Source: Lanius collurio
Taxonomy: Eukaryota > Chordata > Aves > Passeriformes > Laniidae
Assembly (NCBI GenBank): GCA_020086605.1
Contig: JACBWW010000004.1
Location: forward strand, 41,990,535 to 42,054,534
Length of the DNA stretch: 64,000 bases
Direction of reading: 5' to 3'
The position numbers and the translations under genes are program-made. Shown here piece after piece: positions 36,896 to 48,790 of the stretch. Each line of letters begins with the position of its first letter. The stretch's first letter is position 1. The notes under the pieces were generated by a model. The model saw only the letters and a program-made list of their open reading frames with translations. It made no database searches and was not told where the DNA came from.

Positions 36896-39327
36896 GGGGG
36901 GCCTCTAGCAGGTCTCCCATTTGCAGTTTGGCAGCCCTCTATTAGGGTTGCTACAGTGGCCTCTTTTGTCCTTACACATGGCTGTGTGTTTGCCTTCACC
37001 CTTTCCTCAGTGTTTTTTTTCCTAAATTTATTTATCACAGTGGTACCAGTGTCGTGAACTGCAATGACCTATAGGGCAAGGAAAGCTTCAGGTCAGAGAT
37101 GCAGATTATTATTTTGCCCAGCTGTGGGTGGGATTTTTAGAGAACATCTTCAAATTCAGAAAAAATGCATTTCTGATTTTGAAGCTCGTTGCTATAAGAG
37201 ATTATTCTTCCATCTGAGCTGAGCAGAGCCTACGGGCACGCAAGCCTGGGCAAGTCTGGTTTCAAACACCCTGCCTCTACTGGTGCTGGTGCCGGTGTGA
37301 AGGTGCTGGATGCAGCTCATTAGTGGAGCCTGATTCACCCTCCCTGAGATCCTAAATGAAGCAGTGGTAACTTTTTCCCGGCATGGTGCCAGGATCTCGC
37401 CCACTCCCTACACCGTTTCCTAAACTGATGTACAATTTACAAGGTGAGGGTGCGTTTTGCAGTGGCACCGGCACATCCCAAACTACACCCTTTTTCAGGG
37501 TAACACCCACAAAAACAAACCTAAAAGGTGGTTTAGTAGCAGCTCTGGGGGGTGGGAAACCTGGGAGCAGAGGAGGGGTTGCACTAAGCGCAACAAAGTG
37601 ATTCATTCAGGCCCTGGCCATCCTGTCCCAGCTCTGTGGGCACTGGGGAAGGTGTCCTTGGCATCATGGGTGGTGGCAATCCCCAGCCCATTCATGCCAG
37701 CTGGCTGGGGCTGGTTTGGAGGCAGAGCTGGCCTGCAGCCTGCTTAAACATGTTCTGGCTGCCATCATGGGCTGCAGTGACCTTGGGGAAATGCTAAGTG
37801 GAGTTGCAAAAGGCCAAGGCTGGGTGGTATTTTTTCCCTTGGTGTCTGTCATGCTGCAAACTGTGATCCTAGAGGTGGATGAGGGTGGCTCACTGGTGGC
37901 TGTGTGACACAAGTGGATGTCATAACAGGCAGGAGACCTGAGCATGGCTCCATCTTCATCAGGGCCATTTGCAGCAGCCTTTGAATGTGGAATGTTTTCA
38001 CCCCAATGGACTTCTTCATCACATCTTGTTCTTCCATCTTTTCCCTAGCTATTTAAAAACAAAAACCAGAAAGGGTTTTGTAAGTGAAATATACTTACAG
38101 TCTTTAAGATTGTGAGCTGCTCTGGAGTCTTCACTAGGGTTTACTTACACACTACCTTGCTTCAGTGGGCTGCTGCCAAGCTCGACATCTCCTGTCCCTG
38201 TGTCCCACGCACTTCATGGCCCTGCCCAAATCCTTGCCACCCCCACACCACCTGCCCGCTCCTGACCCTGCTCAGCGTTGGGTGTTCTTCACCATCCCCT
38301 GGCCCATCCTCCCCCACGGCTGGTGACACACCTGGCCCACCTTGGGGAGGAGGGAACCTGCCCCTCCCTGGCTGCTGGTCCTGTCTGCTCCTCGGGGCAG
38401 GGATCTCATCTTGTTTGCCTCACCTGAGTTATTTTGCAGGAGGCTGAAATTGCCAGGGACGGGCAACAACAATCCTGGCAGACACTGGCAGCAGGCAGCG
38501 TGACCTGCGGCTGATGGGATGGAGTGGTAAGTGGCAATGATGGTATTGATTCATCCCCACCCACGCCAGGATGTGATGGGGAACACAGGGACCCAACTCA
38601 CCTTGTCACCACCTTGAGCAATTCCTGCTGCTGTCCCCCATGTGAGCCTGGCTTGGGATGGATGGCTATTGGCATGCTGGTGGGGTTTCCATCATGATGC
38701 AGAGAAGTGCCTCCAGCCACATCCAAGCACACCATCCGTTTAATTTTCTTTGCCAGCACTAGATGTCATTTAATTATTTCCTTTAGTTTCCAGCAGAAGC
38801 TACCCTAAGAAGACCATCATTTGTGCAATCATGTCTCCTCCATGTGACAAAACACTGAAGCAATTGAGACTTCTGATCCTGAGAGGAGTGTGCGCTTAGA
38901 AAGATGAGGGTCAACACCCCATTGCAACCCAAGGATCAGCTTAAAAGTTGCAATGTGTTTTCTTGGAGTGGGAGCAACCAGCTCTCACTGGTGATTTGGT
39001 GAGTCAATCTGGACCTCCTGGGGCAGTTTCTGTTGTGTCAATATTTCCACAAAGGCTCTGAATTCTAGTTTATTGACACCTTTATGCTAAGCTCCATCTT
39101 TACTTGCTACCACAGCCACTGTTTTCCATGTGACTGCCTGGGGTTAAGATCTTGAAACCAGTTTTAAGCACATTGGCAAGCAGTCTGTGGCTTCGCACAC
39201 CCTCCCTCTGACCTTCTACATGCAGAACAGACTGTTAATAATTTTTTGTAGCGTGGGACGTGGCATCTCGGCTTCTCTGGCTGACAACTCCTGAGTGTTT
39301 CTCAAAGTACACTGCCACTAGGGTGAC

Positions 39328-39342
39328 TTAGGGTTAGGGTTA
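39328..39342 (+). repeat. short interstitial telomere-like motif
   Basis: TTAGGGTTAGGGTTA, two and a half units. Too short to call a telomeric relic with confidence. Confidence 0.6.
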
Positions 39343-40328
39343 TGGTCAAAAATGTAAAGATGCTTTGCTCAGTGCTCGTGACCAAAGGTGCTTGTAGGTT
39401 AGGGAGGTGTGGGAGCATCCTTGGCAGACACTGCAGCTGTGCCCAGGTCCTGCAGCCTCCAGCACCCTTTCCTGCTGCAGCCAGGAGTCAGTGAAGCTGA
39501 ACAGCTTGGACACTGCCGCTGCAGATCTTTATTAGCAGATAAATACCCGCCAATCTTCCCTCCCTGCAGGACCACCGTTTCATAAAACCCTTTCTCTTGC
39601 TTAGCACTGAGTTGTTTTGTTTTTAGCATTGCAACCCTAAATTGACCGGTGCAGTGAGTTGGGGATTAAGGGCATGGTCCTGGGTAAAGGTCTCCCACAA
39701 CACCTCAGGGCCAACCAGCTGCAGCCTCTGATCCCTGGGGTCACGCGCCCCACCCCGAAACAAGGGCTACTTGTTTGGCATTGCTGGCAGAACGAGGCAG
39801 CTGGCCTGCCTGTGGCTGAGCAGAGTAGGGGCCCACCTCCTTCTCTGGACCAGGAGGGTGTCTCAGAGGGGAACCCAGACACCAGGCAGTTTTGGCTGGG
39901 GTCGCGGGGGGTTGTTGGTCAGAGTCAAGTGCAGGTCCTTGGAGCCCCCTTTGCACCCCTTTGCACTTCTTTTCCCGGAGTGGAAAGGTGCAAAACCCAG
40001 CAGGCTTCAAAGGGAGCATAACTGTGGTGGTGACAGGGCAGCGTGGCCTGCTCCTGCCTTGCCCTGGTCAGCAAAACCTGAAATTGGTATCAGAGAAGCA
40101 TGCTATGACCAGCCCCAGCAGCTAAACCCTCTTCAGGCTGCAGCAGCAGCATAAGACCCTGGTGCATCAGCAACCCCTTCAAGGAGGGAGCTTGAGATGC
40201 CTCAGAAAGCCAAAACCTGAGGAGTATCCCAAGCATTAAGGAACTTATTACAGATGCCTCTAAGACAAAAATGGCAAGTTTGTCCTTGCAGCAGGGCATG
40301 AAGCTACAGCAGTCCTTGACAGAGGGTG

Positions 40329-40420
40329 ATTTTGATGCTCCATCTTTGGAGCAGGACAGAAAAGGGCGATTTTTGATGGCACATCATTGGAGCAGGACAA
40401 TAAGGGCAGTTTTGATGCTA
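40329..40420. repeat. 40-bp tandem repeat, about 2.3 copies
   Basis: The word TTTGATG recurs at 40331, 40372 and 40411. The intervening sequence is similar: TTGGAGCAGGACA followed by AAGGGC in the first two copies. Confidence 0.75.
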
Positions 40421-42427
40421 CAAGCTTGAACCATGGCCTGAAGCAGCTGTACTTGGCCCTATATGATGCAACCCCACAAGCTCAGAGTTTCCTTCCTTTT
40501 TCCCATTTTGGGCATGTTTTGCCCTGTCATCCCCCACTGTGCTGACAGTGCTAGAGGAAGGCATGTGGCAGTTCTGCCCTGCCTCAGCATCCCACACACT
40601 GCAGCGGCTCACGTGGGCCTGTCCCCACCACCCTTGACTCAGCTGATTTCCTCTCGCCCAAGGCGGTGACCAAACTCCTGCTGGCCCGGTCCAGGCATCA
40701 GCAAACACAATGGGTCAGTGTGGCAGATGCCCAGTACCATGGTCACCCCCAGCACTGGGCCCGTGTCCCCAGCACCAGTTGCCACAGAAGCAGGGGGCTA
40801 TGCCTGGTGGGCAGGGCTGTGGGTGGGCACTTAGATCACACTACTGAGCCTGGTGGTATCTGACCTGCACAAAAGTGGTATGAATATCTGAACCTGCTTA
40901 CTGGGCATGTTTGGAGCATCCTGTAATTAATGTTTGTTCAGCTGACGGCTGCTTAGCATTATTAGTGAATGATGAGTGGCTGATGATGTTGATGTTGCTA
41001 CCTTGAAACATCTAATTTCAGCATCTGTGCTGAGCAAAAGGGCCAGGGGCCAGACTGCTGGTGCCAAGACCCTGCCAGGCTTTGCTTCCTTGGAGGTGGA
41101 TTCCTATCATATCTGTGCACATGGGCATCCCTGCAGCCCTGAGTTTGGACCCACATGGTGGCCATGATGGCAGGGACAGGACCTCTGCCAGTGGCATGGC
41201 AGGGCCAGCAGTCTCCCCTTGCTGAGGCAAGATGTGCAGAGTCCCCATGCCCAAGGTAACAGGAGTGATCTTGGGGACACAGATACAAGATGACATTCAG
41301 TGGCCTAATCCAAAGCCCACTGAAGATTTCTTGTGTATTTAAGCCATGTTGATGAACATGTCTTACACCTGATAAATAAATGAATGTGTGTAAAGGAGCA
41401 CTGAGTTATCCCACCCTTCCTCCCACACTGCTTGACACAGGCATGAGGAACAAGCATGCACACTGGGATACTTGGTTATTTATTTATTGGGGGGAAATAA
41501 GCTTTGGTGAGAGCAACACTTGTGAAGCCTTTAAAAATAATTATTTTCTTATCACACTGAGATTTAAAAAATGAAGCCAGCATCATCTTTATCCATAATC
41601 CCGCTGCCGCCTGCGCAGCCAGTTTTTTTTATGAGGCGTTTCTGGACAACTGGCTGGGATTTGAGGTGCCGTCCCCAGGCAGCACAGTGGCCTCTAGTGG
41701 CAACTCCTATCCAGCCCTGGGGAAAGAAAACGTGCAAGTGAACCTTGCAGGTTCCTTGGTCCCCAGGAAAATTAGGAAGAGTCTGAACTGCCAAAGGAAA
41801 GGCATCCCTGTAAAAGGGGGTGTCATGTCAGGCAGGGAACTGAGCATACCCACATACCCCATGTGCAAGGAGCAGCTGGTCCTGACACCCCCACCCATGC
41901 CCTCCACCCATGGCCCTGGAGATCCATTTAAGGTTGTCGGCAGCACCAGGCCCTGCCCCAGCCACTGCAATGCTGGTCTGCAGCCGTGGCCCCTCCATGG
42001 CTTGCGCTGTAGACAGCCCATCTCCAGTGCCCTCTTCTGGTGGGACATTGGAGCTGTTCCGTCTCCTGGATGGAACTCAGTGCTGGGTTGTAGCCTTGTC
42101 CCTGTCTTGCAGCTCCAGGAGCTGTGTCCTACAGGTCTGTCTCCCAAAAGCACTCTGTGAGCAGTGTGCATGCCTAAAGAAAACTGTCTTGTGCTATAAT
42201 ATCTTTTATGAGGAGGAATAACTTGGGCTTGCTTTCTTCAACCTATTCACGCATTTCTAAAAGGTTTGTAGGTCCTTTACAATTTTGAAGTGTTTTTCCC
42301 TCTTCTGAGTTGGCTGGAGCTACCTGAAGCACTCATTAGCACATCAGTCTCCTCAGGAAACCAGGCTGAGTGTGACTGGTAAGGCAGGGTCTTGAGGGCT
42401 CCCTTTAGGCAGAGATCCTGGGAATAA

Positions 42428-42900
42428 ATCATAGAATGGTTTGGGTTGCAAGAGACCTTAAAGATCATCCAGTTTCCAGCCACCCTGGTGTGAACAGGGA
42501 CACCTTTCACTAGACCAGGGTACTCGGAGCTCCATCCAACCTGATTTAACACTCCCAGGGATGGGGCATCCACAGCTTCCCTGGGCAGTCTATTCCAGTG
42601 CCTTATCACTCTCACAGTAAAGAATTTCTTCCAAATATCTGATCATTCGGTTGGATGCCATTTTGCCTTGTCCTGTCACTACATGCCCTTGTAAATCGTC
42701 CCTCTCCATCTTTCCTGTAGGCTCCCTTCAGGTCCTGGAAGGCTGCCGTTAGGTCACCCTGAAGCCTTCTCTTGTCCAGGCTGAACAATCCCAATTCTCT
42801 CAGCCCCTCCTCACAGGAGAGTTGCTCCATCCCTTTAATCATCTTGGTTGCCCTCCTCTAGACTCGGCTCAACAGGCTGATGTCCTTCTTGTGCCGCTCC
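42428..42900 (-). mobile_element. CR1 LINE 3' fragment
   Basis: Begins on the plus strand with TCATAGAATGGTTTGGGTTG, the reverse complement of the CR1 3' end. On the minus strand decayed frames read ELGLFSLDKRRLQGDL and HWNRLPREAVDAPSL, both characteristic of the CR1 reverse-transcriptase C-terminus, separated by frameshifts. It lies just downstream of the nucleotidase gene on the same strand. Confidence 0.93.
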
Positions 42901-43288
42901 ATCTTGGAGACTGTCTGAGCACAGCCAAAACTAGCATTTTTTCCTTCTTCCTTCAGCTTGTGTGTGTGGCATTAGCTTCACTTATTTCTTTGAGAGAAGT
43001 CCCCAGGTCCTACATGGCAGGTAGCTGTAGTCCTCAGTGTCACAGCAAAGGTGTCCTTCTATCCCGGAGCAGTTGTGTCTCTTGGCTTTATCCTAAGATG
43101 CAGAAGACCTCTCACCACGAGCAGAAATACGCATCAAGCTTTGCATGGGCGTCCCTGCTCTCATCCCCTTTCCCTGAGATTTGCTTGCTGCATGTTAGGA
43201 GATCTTTCCTTCTCCACCAGAAGTTTTGCCTCCAACTGACCCAGCCCCTTGTGCTGCTGGGAGGGAGGACTGCCGGCCTGCAGCCCCA

Positions 43289-43591
43289 TCAACAGCAGGA
43301 GGGGACCCAGGCAGAGGGTACCCCCACATTTTGAGCCCCTTGGATGTTATGAAGCCCATCATCAAAGAAAATGTGAGGCTGGATCTGGGCGAGGATGGGA
43401 CCCTTGGGAGCCCCATCCATGAAGAAAGCCTCATCGATGGGCAGGCCCCATTCCCGAAGTGTCTTGATGGCTCGGATGCCCATGTCCCGGCCACTGCGGG
43501 CTGTCACCAGGTAGGTGCGGATGGGGGATCTTTCCTGGCCGAACTTCTTACGCATCTTCCCAAGGTGCATGGCAAAAGCCTTCAGGGGACC
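43289..43591 (-). CDS. cN-I-like last coding exon
   Basis: GPLKAFAMHLGKM, then RTYLVTARSGRDMGIRAIKT, DGAPKGPIL and PHIFFDD, ending AWVPSCC with TGA at 43289-43291. Acceptor TGTGCTTCTAG. The C-terminus is shorter than in the human paralogues. Confidence 0.95.
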   Translation of the reverse strand, partial: GPLKAFAMHLGKMRKKFGQERSPIRTYLVTARSGRDMGIRAIKTLREWGLPIDEAFFMDGAPKGPILAQIQPHIFFDDGLHNIQGAQNVGVPSAWVPSCC

Positions 43592-46500
43592 CTAGAAGCA
43601 CAGCAAGACAGTTGGGAGTGTGTGGGAAATAAGGAAACACCTACTCTGCCTGTATAAGCCACTTGTTCCTCTTCCATGGTTTTTCAGGGCTGTGCAGAGC
43701 ACACAATGCCTGTGGGCTGCAGGACTGGGCAGTGCTGGGACTGGTGCTGTGCACTGGGGTCCCTGGGAGGAAGGTGAGCCTTGAGGTGCTCATCCTAATC
43801 CCAAAGTGACTAGCAAGGTACATCCCAGCAATCAGTGCCTCTGGGTCTGAGTCCTGCAGGAACTTGGACAGCAAGAGGTCACATCCTACAAAAGGTGATG
43901 TTGGGAGTAACTACAATCCCAGATATTTAGGAACTGATGGTCACTTATAGGAGATAAGAGTTCCATTTCCAGTGAGACTCCAGATCAGGCCCACACCAGA
44001 GACTGAGTAGTGGATGCATAGGGAATCTGCAAGGATTTGTGCTTTTTTTACTGCTCATGGCAAAGCCCTGGTGGGAGAGATTGCAGAGCCTGTGGGTGCC
44101 CATGAAAGCAAGGTGGCATGCTCACGTCTCCTATGGGGATGGCCTCCATGGCCCGCTCGTACTGCAGTGCCCCCTCCAGCCCCTGCTCCTGGAAGATCTG
44201 GTCGGTCTCGTCAGAGAAGAGCACGGCATCCCCATCAAACACCACACGGAGTGGAGTGCTGGGGGCCTGCACCTCTTGCTGGAAGACAAGTGCTGCTGAG
44301 ACCCCTGTGAGACAGAGCAAGGTGGAGTCAGGAGAGACACCCCTCCCTGGGGCAGCTCATTCATAGCCAGCTGCTCCCGACACATCTGCTGTGGCCCTGT
44401 CCCACATCGCCATGCCAGGGCCTCCAAGCCAGGGAACTTTCTGGGGGAGTCAGCCCAGCCTTTCCATGGCTTTGTCATCCTCTGAGAAAGTACTGATGAT
44501 TAGAAACTGAGGTCTGGGGAGATACTGAGGTGTGGTAAGAGATGGTGGGTGGTTGTCAAGGCATGAGCAGCCCTCCTTCTGGCACTTGCTCACCCTGCCA
44601 AGCCTCAATCTTTTGATACCCATATTTAGCACTCTGTGGTGTGAATAATATGGGCTGGCATCTCCATTGATTGCGGTAATTGGCTTAATTACAGTCTCTT
44701 CCTACAAGCTGTTCCCTGCCCACCCTCATATGTGGACCCAGGCTCCCAGATGGGACACACTTGTCAGGGCAACGATTCTCTCAAGGAGGTTCCAGGAATG
44801 TGCTGTGTAGTGAAGGAAAGTCCAGACTGCAGATGGCTTGCTCCTGACCTTGAAGGACTGTGGCCAGCTGATGTGCTCATATCCAAGTAAATTAATAAGA
44901 AGGTGATTAACCCCATTAGACAAGATGGGGAGACTGCATTCCCTCCGACTGAGGTCAGGCACGTGCTTACACCTATCACTGAGCACACAGTAACTCTGCA
45001 TGTATCAAGACAGCAAATTTCTGTGGCATCATCACAAAGTCCTGGGAATCACTGATAAACTCTCATTGATGAATGGAATTGCATCTTTGGTTAGAAATGC
45101 TTAAATGTCAGGCAGGGAATGACCAGCCCATGGCAGAACTATGTCCAGAATGATGCATAATACACTCAGTGACTTGTGAGGGCATCTGAGAAACCCTGGT
45201 GTGTTTGCAGGCTACTGGTAAGGACAGAAGAGAAGACTGAACTGGTCAGGACTGTACTGGTAATCAATGTGCCGTTTACCCCTTGTCCCTGTGAAGTCAC
45301 AGGCTCTGGTGTTGTCTCTTGGTACTGAGCTGCTTGGAAAAAGTGTGGTGGGTTTGGGGACATGGGATGGAGGGGAGAACGCACCTCTCCGGAGGGCATT
45401 GCAGACATCTGTCCTGTCAGCTGAGAGGAACAGCTTGACGCCGTGGGACTTCAGGTACTGTGTGGAGTCCTCGTCACTGACGAAGCAGAACTTGGAGATC
45501 TCCAGGCCTTCAGGACAAGGGATGTGAGTGAAGTCTTATGGAGCAACATCCTCCTTACAGCCCCTGACACCCTCCCTGGGTCTTGGTGTGATTTGCAAGA
45601 GCAAGTGCTCAGAGCAATGAATTTTCCACTGGTGTGTGGAGAGCCTGCCTGTGTCCTTGCTGCATCTTCTTGATCTGTTTTTGCTCCTATAAAACTGCAG
45701 AGTGCAGTTAAATATTCCCTCCATCCCTCCCTTAAATGAGCATTCCTCATGACAGCATTCTGGGATTTAGGGTGTTTTTTTTAAAGAACTGTTTTTATTT
45801 TCAGTAGCTGCCTGAAGATGCCCAGGATGTGCAAAATGCTGCCAGACTTCCGGGTGTGAAGAATGTGGCTGAAGGGAGCTGGGCTCCAAGAGAACCCCTT
45901 CCCCCTCCCCCTTGTATCCCCTGTCTCTCTGTTTGCCACTGATGATCCACTGTGGTGCCTGATCTGCTCTGCAGTCTCCCAGGGGAATCAGGCATCACTG
46001 GGGATGAGTCCCCCTTACCGTAGTGCTTGGCGCTGTTGATGATGCGTGTGCCACTCTCTGGGCTGTTGTTGGAGAGCACCAGGATGTCAAAGAGGTCCCT
46101 CTCTGCTGGATTGTTCTCCAGGATCTTCTTGTTCACATACTGCACTGCCTGTGAGGAGAAGATGGGACTCTTTTAAAGAGGCATGACTGCAGTGGCTTTG
46201 CAGGGGCTCTTTTGTAGTTAAGGTTAGTGGCTTGTGCTGCATCTGTCAGCTATGGCATGGCTGACATGTTACGGAGAGACAGACAGAGCAACCATCCTGC
46301 AAAAGCCATCATTAGGAGGGCAGAGAGCAGGATACCTCACCAGGGGGGAGATAGACTGGTCAGGAGCACAGGTCTCAATGCCCTGCAATGAGGCCAAGAG
46401 ACCAGGAAAAGCCTAACTGCACCCTGTGACGGGAGCTGAGACTTAAAGCTGGGAAAGGTGAGCTTTCACTCCATCCTGCAAGTGTCTGCATGTGCCCTCA

Positions 46501-47402
46501 GCCAGGCATGGGGCTCACCTGGATGAAGGCAAAGGCTGTGCCTGGTGGCAGGGGCTTGTCCTGGTTGGCCTGCTGGTGCCTTGTGTACTCCTCCTTGCCC
46601 TTCTCCAGGTAGAGCTTGTGCTCCTCCTCCAGGTTGAAGATGGCTCTGGTGGTCACAGCAATGACCAGTGCTGTGCTGGGGTCCTTCTGCAGGACAGGGA
46701 GGAAAGAGGAGTCAGGGGACATTAGAGAAGGAGCTCATGGAGGTGGAGTGAGCAGGGGGCACCAACCAGAGTGGTGGGGTTGGATGCTGGAGGTATCATC
46801 CCTATGTCATGGCTCCTGATGCCAGAGGTACCACACCCAGTCTTCATCTTCAGGCCACCAAGGACGAGGCTGGCAGTTGTGAAACCCTAACCTGTCTAAT
46901 AAGTGCCACATGCTCCAAGGACAGCTCACACAGAGGGGATTGCTTCATAAATTGGTTGTTTGTGGGCACAGCACAGCCACAGTCATCTGTTTGTGCTCAG
47001 CTGGGCACTGCTAGGTTTCTCTGCACGTACTGGTGGTTTTACCCTTCATTTGTGTCTGCTCTGGACAGTCAAATAAAGTCTCTGTGTGTGTAGAGAAGCT
47101 GCTGCTTTCTCTCTGGCTGCTCCAAAATTTAAGTGTGAGCAAATGTACCTGTCATGTCCATGCAACTGGGAAATCACATGGACCTCACTGGGACCAGGTG
47201 CCCAGCAGCCCTGGAATAGGCCACTTCTGCTGAAACCCAGGCACGAGCAATTCAGGCCACCACAGTTCTGGGCTGTGGTGTGTTGTCTCCTGCAGTGGCA
47301 TTTCAAAACCTGGTTTGGAAATACAGGATGTGTGTTTTGTAATGAACAGCCTTTTACCTGTTTTACATTGGTGTTTATGATTGTGCTTTCCGGCTTTGCC
47401 AT
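43289..47402 (-). CDS. cytosolic 5'-nucleotidase I (cN-I) family protein, NT5C1A/B-like, 6 coding exons, 315 residues
   Basis: Family members (cN-IA, cN-IB) dephosphorylate AMP and other nucleoside monophosphates in the cytosol. Coding exons on the minus strand are 47358-47402, 46519-46686, 46019-46148, 45385-45507, 44126-44304 and 43289-43591. Every junction is GT-AG and the phases agree across all six. HAD-type motifs are present in order: FDGDAVLFSDE (Asp179, Asp181), LVTARS (245-248), GAPKGP (Lys278) and HIFFDD (292-293). The N-terminal part has ALVIAVTTRAIF and LFDILVLSNN, like human IAVSSRALF and FDIVLMTNN. From memory human cN-IA has about 368 residues, so this protein is shorter at both ends, and its middle (LEISKFCFVSDEDSTQYLKS) diverges clearly from both human paralogues. 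It therefore looks like a third cN-I lineage. The start at 47402 has a strong context (AAGATGG) and an in-frame TGA four codons upstream. Confidence 0.88.
44126..44304 (-). CDS. cN-I-like coding exon 5 (motif I aspartates)
   Basis: Carries PLRVVFDGDAVLFSDETDQI, including the nucleophile and acid-base aspartate pair of the HAD fold. Ends AIPIGD. Acceptor CTGTCTCACAG, donor GTGAGC. Confidence 0.95.
45385..45507 (-). CDS. cN-I-like coding exon 4
   Basis: Encodes LEISKFCFVSDEDSTQYLKS and KLFLSADRTDVCNALRR. LFLSAD matches the family's LYLSAD. Acceptor GTCCTGAAG, donor GTGCGT. Confidence 0.9.
46019..46148 (-). CDS. cN-I-like coding exon 3
   Basis: AVQYVNKKILENNPAERDLF, then DILVLSNNSPESGTRIINSA and KHY plus one base. 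Acceptor CTCCTCACAG, donor GTAAGG. Confidence 0.92.
46519..46686 (-). CDS. cN-I-like coding exon 2
   Basis: Fifty-six codons from KDPSTALVIAVTTRAIFNLE to AFAFIQ. Acceptor CCTGTCCTGCAG, donor GTGAGC, phase 0 at both ends. Confidence 0.92.
47358..47402 (-). CDS. cN-I-like coding exon 1
   Basis: MAKPESTIINTNVKQ, ending in phase 0 at donor GTAAAA. ATG context is AAGATGG. A good acceptor (TTTTCTCTTAAAG) lies just upstream, exon start 47416, so this is probably the second exon of the transcript. Confidence 0.72.
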
Positions 47403-47439
47403 CTTCAAATCTCAGCCTTTAAGAGAAAATATAAAATTA

Positions 47440-48700
47440 AACTGACAGATTATAATATAGTCAATCTAGAGAGGGGGAAGAGTGGAAAGGAGACAGGAAA
47501 CATTCTACACACCAAGTACAACAGCCCAAATTAACCTATTTCTGCTGACAGCAACTTTGCTCTGAGAAAAACTGTTCTAATAGTTCCAACTAAATGTGAT
47601 GGAAAAGTGGCTTTTCAAACACAGATCACGGCTTTATTTTTACTTTTGTTTTTCTCAAAGAGTATTTTTCTCTGTATGGAACTGCTGGAAGTGGAGCTCT
47701 TTTCTGCACAAACTAAGGCTGTCTTTAAAAGCCAAAATAGGTTAGATCTTACAGGTAGGTTTCTAGTTCACATCCTTGTTGCCTTTTTTGCTACTTTTGC
47801 TTGAATGGTGAATTTGTATCTGTTCACTGCCTCAGCAGCTCATTTGCAGCTGTGAAAAGCCAGAGTAAATAGAGATGTGTGGTGAGGGCTGGGATACAGG
47901 CTGAGACCCCTGCGATGGGACTGGTCTGCCCCTCTACAGCCCTGCGAGCCCTACCTGATTACAGTGCTGGGGGTCTGTGCAAGCAGAACTCAAAGCCAAC
48001 ATGCAGTGTAAAGGACAAGTCAGGGTCTCCACAGAGACCTATCTTTTGCCCCAGTTTTATTTAATTAATGTTTATTGTTAAGGGACAGCAAAGTGTTGCC
48101 TGGGCCAGTAGACAGCACACTTGGCCAGCCCTGAGAGCCACAGTCTTGCCATGGGGGGCTCAGTGCTTGCATGTGCACTCCCCGACTGCCCGAGGAGTAG
48201 AAAGTCCTGCAGCAGAGCTACTCTCCCAGCCAGGGGTGCCTGAAAAGCCAGGAGATGCTGAGCATCCCTCTGCTTCCTCCACCCCGTGTTGGGAAGGGGT
48301 CTCCTCCTAGAGAGCAGGGCAGAGGGGGGCAAATACCCGCCCATCTGAGCAGACAGAAGCTTTCTTCTACCAGCATTTCAGCCAAGTATTTTCTGAAAGT
48401 CAAAATTAAATGCAAGGAGGCAACGGAGCGGAGCAGCCCTTCCTGGTGGGAGAAAGCACCTCTCATTTCTGCTTCGCTCTTCCAAGCGCTGCAAGCCAAG
48501 CCCGAGTTCTCCTTTCCATCCCCCTGCCCAATAACCCGCATACACACACACGGATCTGCACAGGCACACGTCTCGCTGCGAGACCGCAGGAAAACATTCC
48601 AGCCGGCTGCTGCTGGTCCCCGAGGCTCTTCCTACGGCTGCTCAGCAGGGAGCAGATGTTACCCCCTGCCCGCAGACAGGGTTCTGCTAGAGACAAAAGC
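47440..48700 (-). other. probable first intron of the cN-I-like gene; nothing else seen
   Basis: Lies between the proposed leader exon and the first coding exon. No further exon or repeat was recognised. Confidence 0.4.
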
Positions 48701-48710
48701 CCAAACTCAC

Positions 48711-48790
48711 CCCGAGCGCTGTCTCTGCTCCCCGGCACAGCCTGTCCAGCGGCAGCATCCCAGCTCTGCCCAAGGCGCTGCTGTTTATAT
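48711..48790 (-). promoter_or_regulatory. probable promoter and non-coding first exon of the cN-I-like gene
   Basis: On the minus strand a TATA element (ATATAAA, 48784-48790) lies in GC-rich sequence and predicts a start near 48758. A strong donor follows at 48710 (GGG|GTGAGT). A 50-base leader exon (48711 to about 48760) spliced to the acceptor before 47416 would place the ATG at 47402 in the second exon. An ATG at 48758 exists but is almost at the predicted transcription start. Confidence 0.5.

Larger units (their letters stand above)
36896..42427. other. intergenic interval; no gene seen
   Basis: No recognised exon. It contains a small telomere-like motif (39328-39342) and a roughly 40-bp tandem repeat (40331-40420). 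The open frames here have no recognisable domains. Confidence 0.5.

Noticed and set aside
36622..37038. 138-codon minus-strand frame with reverse-transcriptase-like segments
   Set aside because: Part of a decayed CR1 LINE, annotated as a mobile element rather than a gene.
42277..42842. Two minus-strand frames (ELGLFSLDKRR, HWNRLPRE)
   Set aside because: Fragments of one CR1 copy split by frameshifts; not host genes.
48711..48758. Coding first exon MLPLDRLCRGAETALG for the cN-I-like gene
   Set aside because: Phase fits, but its ATG sits at the predicted TATA-driven start, so it would have almost no leader. The ATG at 47402 has better context, an upstream stop and a fitting donor. Kept as an alternative only.
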